Below, piece after piece: positions 26,073 through 34,435 of a stretch of 46,379 nucleotides of DNA (position 1 is its first letter; every line of letters begins with the position of its first letter). The position numbers and the translations under genes are program-made. The stretch comes from Actinomycetota bacterium (GTDB lineage Bacteria > Actinomycetota > CADDZG01 > WHSQ01), in assembly GCA_013817045.1 (NCBI GenBank), contig JACDDL010000001.1, positions 1 to 46,379 of the forward strand. Reading direction: 5' to 3'. The notes under the pieces are model-generated. The model was given only the letters and a program-made list of their open reading frames with translations, did no database searches and was not told where the DNA came from.

Positions 26073-27896
26073 GTGTCCGGTAGGACCGCTTCATTTCCCC
26101 ATCAGGAGGGGAGCTCTCAGACTTTCGACCGCGAGGCTTATGGCAAATTCAAGCTGCCGCGCAAACTAGCCGAGAGGATAGCCGGCTGTGACGACCCGCA
26201 GTGGACTGCTGACTCTGCCCACATGCGTGATGACGACTATGTCATCGGACTTGTCTTCAAAGGACAAGCTCGTGCCTATCCGGTTTGGATCATCGACAAC
26301 TACCACGTGGTCAACGATTGCATCGAGGGACGGCGCGTACTCGTGACGAGTTGTGAGAGATGCCAATCCGGGTCGGCGTTCGAGGTTGACGGACTGCGGG
26401 GAAATCAGAAGCGAAAGCCCCTCTTCCGGGCAGCCGGCGTCTTGAACGCCACTTTGATCATGAAGGATCTCAGGACGGGCAGCTACTGGAATCACTATGA
26501 AGGTGCTGCCCTGAGGGGGCGCGCGGCTGGGGACGTATTGGCCTGGATACCGACATTTCACCTGGAGTGGGCCACCTGGGCGACACTTCATCCAGACACT
26601 AACGTCATGCTCCCTCCCGAAGATCCGCATCATCCAGATCCTCGCCACGGACACGGACGAGAGGAGTTTTTCTCCCGTCCCGGCATCGACCCAGATTTCC
26701 TGCCAACGATCACCGGGGAGCTCGACACTACCTATCCGGAAAATGAGATGGTGTTGACACTGGAGGAAGGCAGAGACAACTGGACCGCCTACCCACTGCG
26801 TGAGGTCCAACGCGAGGGTGGAGTCGTCAATGTCGAGGCTGCGGCGGAGCCCACGGTCGTGCTCGCCGGACCACGAGCGGACGGCTTCACCATGGCCGCC
26901 TTTTCACCTGAGTTGGGAGGACGTCGTCTGTCGTTTGAAAGAGACAACGGCGCCTTCCGGGACATAGAAACCGGGAGCCGGTGGACAATCGAGGGCCTTG
27001 CCACAAGAGGGCCGCTAGAAGGAGAACGCCTCGCTCACCGTAGATGGTTCTACCTTCGCTGGCATGCGTGGGTCTACTCCCATAGGAATACGCACATATT
27101 CCGAAGCACAGCTCCTCTCCCTGAGTTCACAGATGACTCGGCTACGGACCGTGGCGAGTTCCCTGCGCTGCGCTCGACTTTGAGGAGGGCGGGAAAAGAG
27201 GTCCGTTTTGAGGGACCTCTCGTCACCCAACGCAAGCCCCGCGAGTCGCTTTCCAGCATGGCCGCGTATGTGGATGGTCAACGGATCAACATCCACCGGT
27301 TCCGGACGCAAGCAGCAGCGCGGGATTTTGATGCTTTGGCCGGTGCGTGGTCGGGCCGACCTCTGAAAGCCCTCGTAAATGTGAACCGAACGCTCCGGAG
27401 GGGGTGCTTCGTGCTGGAATCCGATCCAGAGAACCGCTTTGCCGACCCAGCCCAGCTTATCCTCCGGCCCGAGACCCAAGCATGGGGGGTGCTCCTGTCA
27501 GACTTGGGCTCCATAGAGAATGTCGAGGCTCAATCGACATCTCCCGATGAAGTTGCGTTCGCTGATGTCCTCCGGAGGCTGCGCCTGTCGGGATTGGAAG
27601 TAATCGAGGCAGCATTTCTTCCCCCCTCCCAACTGCGACCGCAATGCATCAACGGAATCGCCTTTCTGTTGGAAGCCGACAGCTTCCTTCTGTACCGGTT
27701 CGAGTCCGTCCAGGCTGCAACCGCCTACGCCGCCGGCGAAGAGCATTGTGTTCACGCAAGCACCTTCGTCCTGCGCTCCACCCCGGACTCCATGTATCTT
27801 CACCAACCATATGAGATCGCCTACGCAGGCGATCACACGATTCGGTGGTCAACGCTTCTGGATGACCCCCGCCTTCCCTCAGCTCTGAAAGGTTAA
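26073..27896 (+). CDS. DUF3179 protein with two C-terminal repeats
   Basis: A 607-residue protein with no signal peptide. The N-terminal 330 residues match DUF3179: ARAYPVWIIDNYHVVNDCI, then VLVTSCERCQSGSAF with a CxxC in place of the usual CPLC, then SYWNHYEGAALRG and a TWATLHPDTNVM block. The C-terminal 230 residues contain two related modules of about 100 residues (around 395-490 and 525-600). Both have a strand like INIHRF or FLLYRF, a following QAA-helix and an FVLxS-P segment. Typical DUF3179 proteins end before this. Function is unknown. The GTG start at 26073 has no strong ribosome site. The methyltransferase gene follows within 5 bp, so it probably belongs to the aromatic cassette. 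Confidence 0.8.
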   Translation: MSGRTASFPHQEGSSQTFDREAYGKFKLPRKLAERIAGCDDPQWTADSAHMRDDDYVIGLVFKGQARAYPVWIIDNYHVVNDCIEGRRVLVTSCERCQSGSAFEVDGLRGNQKRKPLFRAAGVLNATLIMKDLRTGSYWNHYEGAALRGRAAGDVLAWIPTFHLEWATWATLHPDTNVMLPPEDPHHPDPRHGHGREEFFSRPGIDPDFLPTITGELDTTYPENEMVLTLEEGRDNWTAYPLREVQREGGVVNVEAAAEPTVVLAGPRADGFTMAAFSPELGGRRLSFERDNGAFRDIETGSRWTIEGLATRGPLEGERLAHRRWFYLRWHAWVYSHRNTHIFRSTAPLPEFTDDSATDRGEFPALRSTLRRAGKEVRFEGPLVTQRKPRESLSSMAAYVDGQRINIHRFRTQAAARDFDALAGAWSGRPLKALVNVNRTLRRGCFVLESDPENRFADPAQLILRPETQAWGVLLSDLGSIENVEAQSTSPDEVAFADVLRRLRLSGLEVIEAAFLPPSQLRPQCINGIAFLLEADSFLLYRFESVQAATAYAAGEEHCVHASTFVLRSTPDSMYLHQPYEIAYAGDHTIRWSTLLDDPRLPSALKG

Positions 27897-27900
27897 TGTG

Positions 27901-28728
27901 ATGAGCAGGTCCAGTCCCCCGACATCTGATTTCTCCAAGGTGAAGCAACAGCAAAAGGACGCCTGGGAATCCGGAGATCTGGGCATGTTCTCGAAGACAA
28001 TCGTCCTCGTGAGTGAGCTTCTTTGTGAAGCGGTCGACCTGCGAAGCAACCAGAAGGTATTAGACGTGGCGGCCGGCACGGGCAACACGGCCATCGCTGC
28101 AGCACGCCGGTGGTGTGACGTAACGGCCGTGGACTTCGTGCAGGGTTTGCTCGAGCAAGCCCGCCGCCGGGCCGAGGTGGAAGCGTTCAGCATCTCGGTC
28201 GCGCAGGGTGACGCCGAGAATCTTCCCTTCAAAGACTCCAGCTTTGACGTCGTGCTGTCGACATTCGGTTCCATGTTCGCACCAAACCAAGAGAGGACCG
28301 CAGTTGAGCTCCTCAGGGTCTGCCGCCCCGGAGGAAAGGTGGGAATGACGAACTTTCCGCCGGATAGCTTCGCCGGAGAGTTCTTTCGAGCGATGGCCCG
28401 ACACGCCCCCCCACCTCGGGGCATCAAACCCTCAGTGCTGTGGGGCCTGGAGGACCGCCTTCACGACCTCTTTGGTGCCGGGGCATCCAGCATAGATCTT
28501 AGACGCCGAACTTTCTTTTTTCGCTACGCTTCGCCCCAGCATTGGCTGGATGTCTTTCGCACCTATTTTGGCCCCGTCCGCAGCGCATTCCAGACGTTGG
28601 ACACAGCCCGAGCCGAAAGACTGTCAACTCAACTTCTCAATGTGGTAGGCCACTTCAACCAGGCCACCGACGGCACAGTCGTTGCACCCTGCGACTACGT
28701 TGAGATTGTGGTGCTCAAGAGAACCTGA
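27901..28728 (+). CDS. SAM-dependent class I methyltransferase
   Basis: A 275-residue cytoplasmic methyltransferase with the UbiE/Methyltransf_11-type fold. Motif I is KVLDVAAGTGNTAIAAA (52-68), the acidic ribose-binding residue follows in VTAVDF, motif II is FDVVLSTFGSMFAP, and RPGGKVGMTNF is the post-motif strand. It could methylate the phenolic oxygen, a ring carbon or a carboxylate of the product made by its neighbours (inference). ATG 27901 is chosen because AAAGG lies 8 nt upstream; GTG 27898 is directly adjacent. The gene begins 4 bp after the DUF3179 stop and the carrier-protein gene begins 13 bp after its own stop, so the three are one operon. Confidence 0.88.
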   Translation: MSRSSPPTSDFSKVKQQQKDAWESGDLGMFSKTIVLVSELLCEAVDLRSNQKVLDVAAGTGNTAIAAARRWCDVTAVDFVQGLLEQARRRAEVEAFSISVAQGDAENLPFKDSSFDVVLSTFGSMFAPNQERTAVELLRVCRPGGKVGMTNFPPDSFAGEFFRAMARHAPPPRGIKPSVLWGLEDRLHDLFGAGASSIDLRRRTFFFRYASPQHWLDVFRTYFGPVRSAFQTLDTARAERLSTQLLNVVGHFNQATDGTVVAPCDYVEIVVLKRT

Positions 28729-28741
28729 GAGAGGAGCCATC

Positions 28742-29002
28742 ATGTCCACAGCAGTGCGAGATGAGATAGCCAGCTTCATCCTTCTGGAAGTCCTGGCAGA
28801 CGAACAAGGGGATGCACTCCAACCCGACACTCCCTTGTTGAACGGGCTGATCGACTCTTGGGCATTGATGCAGCTTGTGGTCTTTCTAGAGGACAGATTT
28901 AACCTCACCGTCGAACCTGAAGAGATCGTGGACGCCAACTTCCACTCCCTAGAGGCGATATCCGCATTCGTGGAGCAGAAGGGGCAGTCATCCGACCCAT
29001 GA
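28742..29002 (+). CDS. Acyl/aryl carrier protein
   Basis: An 86-residue stand-alone carrier protein. The phosphopantetheine attachment serine is S39 in the helix-2 motif GLIDSWALMQL, preceded by PLLNGL as in normal carriers. The usual DSL triplet reads DSW. Helix 3 is VEPEEIVDANFHSLEAI. The gene follows GAGAGGAG with good spacing. It closes the plus-strand operon that faces the halogenase and ligase genes. No ketosynthase or phosphopantetheinyl transferase is in the window, so the carrier probably holds an aryl acid rather than a growing polyketide (inference). Confidence 0.9.
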   Translation: MSTAVRDEIASFILLEVLADEQGDALQPDTPLLNGLIDSWALMQLVVFLEDRFNLTVEPEEIVDANFHSLEAISAFVEQKGQSSDP

Positions 29003-29014
29003 GTGCCCGGTCAG

Positions 29015-29055
29015 GATGGCAGGGCTGTCCGGCGAAAGTCACTCGACCTGCCATC
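29015..29055. terminator. Hairpin between convergent cassette operons
   Basis: GATGGCAGG (29015-29023) pairs perfectly with CCTGCCATC (29047-29055) across a 23-nt loop. It lies in the 83-bp gap between the carrier-protein stop and the halogenase stop, where two operons collide. The stem could serve both strands, but the loop is large and there is no clear T-run, so the role is tentative. Confidence 0.35.
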
Positions 29056-29085
29056 ATGGGCTCACTGGCGCCTTATAGCTCTGAT

Positions 29086-30378
29086 CTAACCCCTTCTCAA
29101 GCCTGCGGGACGAAGAAGACTTTCTGGGTTGGATATGGTCCGGTCATGGAATTCTCTCATCAGAACGATGAGCTGCCTGGCAGTCGTCTGCGTTTCCGGC
29201 AGATAGGGATTACCTTGGAGGACTCGCACGAGATCCTGGCGGTGGCGCCGGGAAATCGCAAACCACGTAAACAGAAGTTGCAGTCGATAGAACAACTCGG
29301 TCAATTCGTACCAGATGTCCACTCCCTCGCTGACCCGTTTTTCGTAAGCTTGGAAAGCTCCCTGCTCGTTTCCCCTCCATGACTGCTCTATCGCCTCGTG
29401 CGCGAACAGCGCTGAATAGAGAGCGACATCCACGCCTGAGGAGAAGATCGGATCAACAAAACGGAGCGCATCGCCAACCAGCAGCCATCCCCTGCCTGAA
29501 AACTGCTCCATCTTGTAGGAATAGTCGCCTTCTATCCACCAGGGCTTGATTCGCTCCGCGCTCTGCATCGTTTGAGACATGGTGCGGTTGCGACCGATCA
29601 GACTCTCGAAGAATTGTTCATGCGACTTACCCGACTTTCTGAAATCACCCTTGTCGGTGACAACTCCGACCGAAACGATTCCATTGCGCATGGGAATCTG
29701 CCACCCCCATGCCCGCTCGAGCCCAAGGAAGTGCAGGAAAAGGAAGTCCTCAAAGCCGGGAGGACTCGCGCCTAAGGTTTTGAACCAAGAATAGATTGCA
29801 TACTGATTGAACTGAGGGTCCTTCCTCTTCAGTCCCAACTGGGTTGCTAGCAGGCACCGACGGCCGGACGCATCGACTATTGTCCTGGCGAAGAGATCTC
29901 GTTCCCAGCCATCGGTCGCGGCCGCTCGCACCCCCACCGCTCGATCGCCTTCGAAAAGGACCTTTTTGACGGCGACGCCCTGGAGCACCTTGGCTCCCGA
30001 CTCAAAGGCGTGGCGAAGTAGCAACGCATCTAGCAGATCCCGCTCCACGTTGTAGCTATAGGGCTGGATGGCATTAGGCGGCGGGTAGTCACTTGTGCGG
30101 ATAGCGAGAAACTTCCAAATTGGGGAGTTCGGGGCCGTCCACCCCACCCCGCTCTTGTGAAAAAAGCCCGCCTCCTCCATCTTTGGCAGGAAACCGATGA
30201 GATCGAAGACAAAATTCGTCGACGGAGTCAACGCTTCTCCGACATGGTCACGAGGATGAATGTCCCGCTCGATGACCACAGATTTGTGGCCGGCCTGGGA
30301 TAGCAGAGTCGCCAACGTCGAACCTGCTGGACCACCTCCGATGATAATGACGTCGGCATCGAGTTCCCCGGGCCTCAT
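29086..30378 (-). CDS. Flavin-dependent halogenase (phenol/carrier-tethered substrate type)
   Basis: A 430-residue FAD enzyme that would chlorinate or brominate an activated aromatic ring using FADH2, oxygen and halide. The FAD dinucleotide fold is IIIGGGPAGSTLATLLSQAG (12-30). The conserved VGEALTPS block follows, and K75 in GFFHKSGVGW occupies the place of the catalytic lysine that forms the haloamine. The halogenase hallmark WxWxIP is W224-G-W226-Q-I228-P229. Late blocks WLLVGDALRFVDPIFSSGVD bind FAD. Compared with tryptophan halogenases it is shorter and resembles the group acting on phenolic or carrier-bound substrates. Plain FAD hydroxylase or reductase activity is the alternative. The ATG overlaps the stop of the upstream ligase gene by 4 nt (translational coupling). 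Confidence 0.83.
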   Translation of the reverse strand: MRPGELDADVIIIGGGPAGSTLATLLSQAGHKSVVIERDIHPRDHVGEALTPSTNFVFDLIGFLPKMEEAGFFHKSGVGWTAPNSPIWKFLAIRTSDYPPPNAIQPYSYNVERDLLDALLLRHAFESGAKVLQGVAVKKVLFEGDRAVGVRAAATDGWERDLFARTIVDASGRRCLLATQLGLKRKDPQFNQYAIYSWFKTLGASPPGFEDFLFLHFLGLERAWGWQIPMRNGIVSVGVVTDKGDFRKSGKSHEQFFESLIGRNRTMSQTMQSAERIKPWWIEGDYSYKMEQFSGRGWLLVGDALRFVDPIFSSGVDVALYSALFAHEAIEQSWRGNEQGAFQAYEKRVSEGVDIWYELTELFYRLQLLFTWFAISRRHRQDLVRVLQGNPYLPETQTTARQLIVLMREFHDRTISNPESLLRPAGLRRG

Positions 30379-33300
30379 ACGGCGCCGTCCGGGGGCTTCC
30401 CGTGAGACTCCTGGGGCCCGCGCAAAGCGAATCGCCTGAGTTTTCCGCTTGGGGTGCGAGGAAGCTCATCGACAAACTCGAACTTCTGCGGAACCTTGAA
30501 ACTTGCCAATCTGCTTCGGCATAGACGCACGAGCTCCTTTGACAGAGTCTCATCCCGTCCCTGTGACTTAACAAAGGCCCTGAGAGACGGCACTCCCTCG
30601 CCTTCGTCTACGGCCGCAACTGCAGCATCGGTGACATCGGGATGGCTTCGAAGCACCTCCTCTACTTCCACCGGAGCCACCCAGACGCCGCCAAGCTTGA
30701 TCAGATCGTCAAGGCGCCCTTCATAGAAGAGCGCTCCGTCGATCACGCGGACCTGATCCCCCGTCCGTATCCAAGGCCCCCTCCGTACGCGAGCCGTGAG
30801 TTCCGGACGACACCAGTATCCGGCAAAGACGGTCGGCCCCTTCATCCACAGCTCTCCGCTTTGCCCTTCAGGAACCGGCTGCTCGTCCCTATCACGGACT
30901 TCCACCTCATAGCCTTTCAGGGCCCGGCCCGCGCTTCCCGGCACGACTTCATCCATCAGGTTCGACGTCACGTGATGAAGCGCTTCGGTGGATCCCAGGC
31001 CGTCGATTAACGGCAAACCAAAACGCCGGCGAAAGCTATCAAAGAGGGGCACGGGGAGAGCCTCCCCGGCCGACAGAGTCATGCGGACGGAGGAAGGCAG
31101 CCGCGCCGTGCCCAGGCGGGTGAACCCGTCAAAGAACGCCGGAACACCGAAAAGGACTGTCGGCTCGCGCTCGGTCAGCACATCGGCGACCCGAGCCGGA
31201 ATTGAGGGTCCGTCGTTTACGACGACGGAAGCACCTGCTGACGCTGGAAGGTACACGGAGTTGCCGAGACCGTACGCGAAAAACATCCTGGAGACAGATA
31301 GGACGAGATCGTCCGCCTCCATCCCGATAACCTGCTTCGCCAAGCCCTTCGGCGCATCCTTGAGGTGTCGATGCCTGTGCATGACGGCCTTGGGCAGCCC
31401 GGTTGTTCCGGACGTATAGAGCCACAGGGCTATGTCTTCTTGTGTGGTGGGGGCAGGTGACAACCGTTGAGGAGGGCCACAGACCTCATTCCACGACCTA
31501 ACGCCCTCGATGCGTCTCTCCCCGGCCAACAAACACTGAGCTTGCGTACCCTTCACCGCCGGGAGCACCGAAGCGATAGAAGAGGGGTCACTGATCACTA
31601 CGCTCGCCTGGCTATCTGAGAGAACAAAGCGCAAGTCGGAGGCCGTTAGGCCTAGAGCCACCGGTACCGGAACAAGGCCGGCTTTCATCGCTCCCCAAAA
31701 GCTGACGACGAACTCGGAGCTGTCCTGTGCTGCGATAATTACCCGATCTCCTCGTTGCAAACCAAGGCCGAGCAGACCAGCACCAGCTCCGTCCGCAGCC
31801 TCAGACACCTCCTGATAGCTCCACGTCCTTTCAGCGGTTATGAGATAAGGCCTTTGCGATTGACTCCCCAAATTGCGCTCCAGCAAGTCGACAGTGCAGT
31901 TGTAGTTGGCTTGTTCCCGGTCGTCCGAGACTTGCTGGTTGCTCATCAGCGCACCTCCTGCTGATAATCTGCGACGTTCAACGTCGGATCCCAGAATCTT
32001 ACGCCAGGTGATCGCAGGGAGCGACTCGACAACCAAGAAGCCGATGCGACCGGCGGTCGAAGCGACGTATCGCCGCCAGATGTATGCATTTGCGCCTACC
32101 GCGCCGCCATGTCCTTCTTTCAGGTTTCGATGGATGTCTTCATCACTTCCCGCATGACCGAACTCGAATCCAAACTTGTCCACTGCTTGTGAGCTGAACA
32201 ACTCGCCCAGGTTTAGCTCCTCGGCTTGCAGTCGATCAAGGACGTTGGGGTCGACGCGGGCAAAGTCGACAAAGGCCAAGTTTCGGCTAAGGATGACGTC
32301 TCCGACCTTGTACCTCGTCCACCGAACCAACAGATCACCCTCGGGTCGCAAGAGCCACCTGAGCCATGGAGAAAAAGGAGGGGCCACACGGATCTGCTTG
32401 ATGACCTCGAGTTGGGGATGCGTGCCAAGAATCGACTCGATCACGGCACCAAGGGTCCCATCCGTTCGATGAAGAACGTCGGTCGGATCGGTGATCCTCG
32501 GCTTCGCCGCTGCAAGGGCCGATCGCTCCGATCTCGCCGGGGTCGGCACTGCTTGCCCAACTGCGACCAACGGCGGGGTTGGGACGCCCCTTCGAGCCTC
32601 CGAAGCCCGTCCAATCGCCCGCGCAACCGGTTCCAACGAATCGATGATTTCGCGACATCCGCTGGGGGCAAATCTCGCAGGACTCGAAAGGCCCCCTTTT
32701 CTAGCATCCATCGGCAAGATTGCCCCGTCTGCACCGGAGGCGACCGCTGCCCTTGCCGTGGCCGACAGCACGTCGAAACTGAACCCGGAGCTTCCTGGAT
32801 CGGCCAAGATCGGAAGATGGGTTGACTGCTTCAACAAGGGGATCAGGTTGATCTCGAAGCGAGGCCGAGAACCGAGACCAGGAGTCGGGAGCGCAGCCTC
32901 ACACAACAGCACTCGTCCATTTCCATTCCAAAGCACATACTCTGCGGCCAACAAGAATTCCTCGACAGTCGCTCCGAGCCCCCTCCTCATCAGGATGGGG
33001 ATATTGGTTTTCCCGAGCTGTCGAAGCAAGCTGAAATTCTGCATGTTCCGATGCCCGACCTGCAATAGGGCTCCGGCCTCAACAGCAAGGTCGATATGGC
33101 GAGGATCGTCGATTTCAACACAGATCGCGAACTCATGCTCTCGCGCAAGAGCACCCAGGCGCAACAGATATTCGCGGCCAACGTCATCATCTTGCACCCC
33201 GTCAGCCGCACCGTGCGTACCCAGGAGGAGGACGTCGCCGCCTGCCGCCCGCACCATGAGGGAAAGTCTCTCAGGGTCATACTGAACCGCTGCGCCATCA

Positions 33301-33662
33301 ACGGATAACAGGGTAAGAAGCGGACGATTGCCACCCGCTGCGAATACCGCCTCTTCTCCGGCGCTCGTGGAACGAGAAGTGAGAACGACCTCAGGCCTTA
33401 CTTCTCCGAATAGCTGGCGGCTTGCGAGACGGTATGGGGTCGACAGCTCGATGCTCCGCGTGACTCCCGGAAGCCTCTGAAAGGCCGTTGAATCCACGGG
33501 TTGCCCGCCGTTCTCGATCGTTAATGCGCTCCATCTGTCTCCTTCGGTAGACACAACCGTCGATCCCAGCCGATCGGCCAGCAAGAAAACCTCCTGGCGC
33601 TCCTCCGGCGTGACGTCGGGTCGCAAAAGCAAAACGACTGCCGAGGCACCCCCGGGGGGCAT
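30375..33662 (-). CDS. Three-part fusion: degenerate DAHP synthase, chorismate lyase, aryl-acid CoA/carrier ligase
   Basis: A 1095-residue protein with three parts. Residues 1-90 match the ferredoxin-like regulatory domain of type I-beta DAHP synthases (LLLRPDVTPEERQEV to TPYRLASRQLF). Residues 110-350 keep the barrel outline (LQVGHRNMQN, LMRRG) but lose the catalytic motifs. Residues 390-555 resemble the DUF98 chorismate lyases that make 4-hydroxybenzoate, with DGTL at 401, LEVIKQIRV, LNLGELFSS and E546 in LVVESLP. Residues 573-1095 are an ANL adenylating enzyme close to benzoate/4-hydroxybenzoate-CoA ligases, with LYTSGTTGLPKAVMHR and TPSGKLRR. Its ATG overlaps the DAHP synthase stop (TGATG). 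A strong internal ribosome site precedes Met573, so the ligase may also be made alone. No stop separates the parts. Confidence 0.85.
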   Translation of the reverse strand: MPPGGASAVVLLLRPDVTPEERQEVFLLADRLGSTVVSTEGDRWSALTIENGGQPVDSTAFQRLPGVTRSIELSTPYRLASRQLFGEVRPEVVLTSRSTSAGEEAVFAAGGNRPLLTLLSVDGAAVQYDPERLSLMVRAAGGDVLLLGTHGAADGVQDDDVGREYLLRLGALAREHEFAICVEIDDPRHIDLAVEAGALLQVGHRNMQNFSLLRQLGKTNIPILMRRGLGATVEEFLLAAEYVLWNGNGRVLLCEAALPTPGLGSRPRFEINLIPLLKQSTHLPILADPGSSGFSFDVLSATARAAVASGADGAILPMDARKGGLSSPARFAPSGCREIIDSLEPVARAIGRASEARRGVPTPPLVAVGQAVPTPARSERSALAAAKPRITDPTDVLHRTDGTLGAVIESILGTHPQLEVIKQIRVAPPFSPWLRWLLRPEGDLLVRWTRYKVGDVILSRNLAFVDFARVDPNVLDRLQAEELNLGELFSSQAVDKFGFEFGHAGSDEDIHRNLKEGHGGAVGANAYIWRRYVASTAGRIGFLVVESLPAITWRKILGSDVERRRLSAGGALMSNQQVSDDREQANYNCTVDLLERNLGSQSQRPYLITAERTWSYQEVSEAADGAGAGLLGLGLQRGDRVIIAAQDSSEFVVSFWGAMKAGLVPVPVALGLTASDLRFVLSDSQASVVISDPSSIASVLPAVKGTQAQCLLAGERRIEGVRSWNEVCGPPQRLSPAPTTQEDIALWLYTSGTTGLPKAVMHRHRHLKDAPKGLAKQVIGMEADDLVLSVSRMFFAYGLGNSVYLPASAGASVVVNDGPSIPARVADVLTEREPTVLFGVPAFFDGFTRLGTARLPSSVRMTLSAGEALPVPLFDSFRRRFGLPLIDGLGSTEALHHVTSNLMDEVVPGSAGRALKGYEVEVRDRDEQPVPEGQSGELWMKGPTVFAGYWCRPELTARVRRGPWIRTGDQVRVIDGALFYEGRLDDLIKLGGVWVAPVEVEEVLRSHPDVTDAAVAAVDEGEGVPSLRAFVKSQGRDETLSKELVRLCRSRLASFKVPQKFEFVDELPRTPSGKLRRFALRGPQESHGKPPDGAV
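31947..31959 (-). promoter_or_regulatory. Internal Shine-Dalgarno and start inside the fusion gene
   Basis: On the minus strand AGGAGG (31954-31959) stands 7 nt before an in-frame ATG (31944-31946). From there to the stop is a 523-residue ligase of normal free-standing length. The upstream frame runs through without a stop. This suggests either a fusion that kept the old ribosome site or two products from one frame. Confidence 0.7.
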
Positions 33663-34435
33663 CAGCAGGGCCTGTCAACGGCGGCCGCCATGCCTTGCAC
33701 AGAGGTCATGAGATCTCGGAAGTCCGCTGGTGCAAGTGACTGAAATCCGTCCGAGAGCGCCATGGGTGGATTCGGATGTACCTCAACCATAAGCCCGTCT
33801 GCCCCCGCAGCCACGCCCGCCAGCGCGACGGCCCTTACGAGGTCCGTTCGACCCGTCCCGTGGGATGGGTCGAGGACAACGGGCAGATTGCATCTGAGAC
33901 GAAGCTCGGCCACAGCAGAGATGTCGACACTATTTCGAAGGCTCGGCTCGAACGTCCGACTCCCCCGCTCGCAGACGACTACACGTCCATCGCCTAATGC
34001 CTGCACCGTTTCCACCGCCACCATCACTTCCTCTATGGTCGCTGTAATTCCTCGTTTCAACAGAACGGGACGATCGCATCTTGCGGCCGCCTCGAGCAGA
34101 GGTGCGTTCTCCATGTTGCGGGCGCCGATCTGGACCATGTCCGTAAACTCGGCCACAAGCTCGACATCCTCGACACCCATGGCCTCCGTCACAACCCCAA
34201 GCCCCAGCTCATCGGCAACTCGACGCATAATCTTCAGCCCGCTGAGTCCCAGTCCCTGAAAGGAGTATGGAGAGCTTCGGGGCTTGAAGGCACCTCCTCG
34301 CAGCAGCGAAGCACCGGCCTTGCTCACCGCAATCGCTGTCTCGCGGAACTGCTCGAAGCTTTCAACCGAGCAAGGGCCAGCGATCACAGCAACTGGCGCA
34401 TCTCTCCCCAAGGGGACATCGCCTACCCAAATCAT
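33662..34435 (-). CDS. DAHP synthase, type I-beta, catalytic core only
   Basis: The enzyme condenses phosphoenolpyruvate and erythrose 4-phosphate, the first step of the shikimate pathway leading to chorismate. All active-site blocks are present: [83 protein letters not shown] and LMVEVHPNP. At 257 residues it lacks the N-terminal ferredoxin-like feedback domain. ATG 34435 is preferred: GGGGAG lies 9 nt upstream, and only 14 residues are lost compared with the open ATG at 34477, which has no ribosome site. Its stop overlaps the start of the fusion gene, whose first 90 residues resemble the missing regulatory domain. It is probably a dedicated copy for the aromatic cassette. Confidence 0.93.
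   Translation of the reverse strand: MIWVGDVPLGRDAPVAVIAGPCSVESFEQFRETAIAVSKAGASLLRGGAFKPRSSPYSFQGLGLSGLKIMRRVADELGLGVVTEAMGVEDVELVAEFTDMVQIGARNMENAPLLEAAARCDRPVLLKRGITATIEEVMVAVETVQALGDGRVVVCERGSRTFEPSLRNSVDISAVAELRLRCNLPVVLDPSHGTGRTDLVRAVALAGVAAGADGLMVEVHPNPPMALSDGFQSLAPADFRDLMTSVQGMAAAVDRPC

Noticed and set aside
29086-30378. Reading the flavoprotein as a geranylgeranyl-reductase-type enzyme
   Set aside because: The WGWQIP motif, the lysine in HKSGVGW and the neighbouring carrier and ligase favour a halogenase, although a reductase is not fully excluded.
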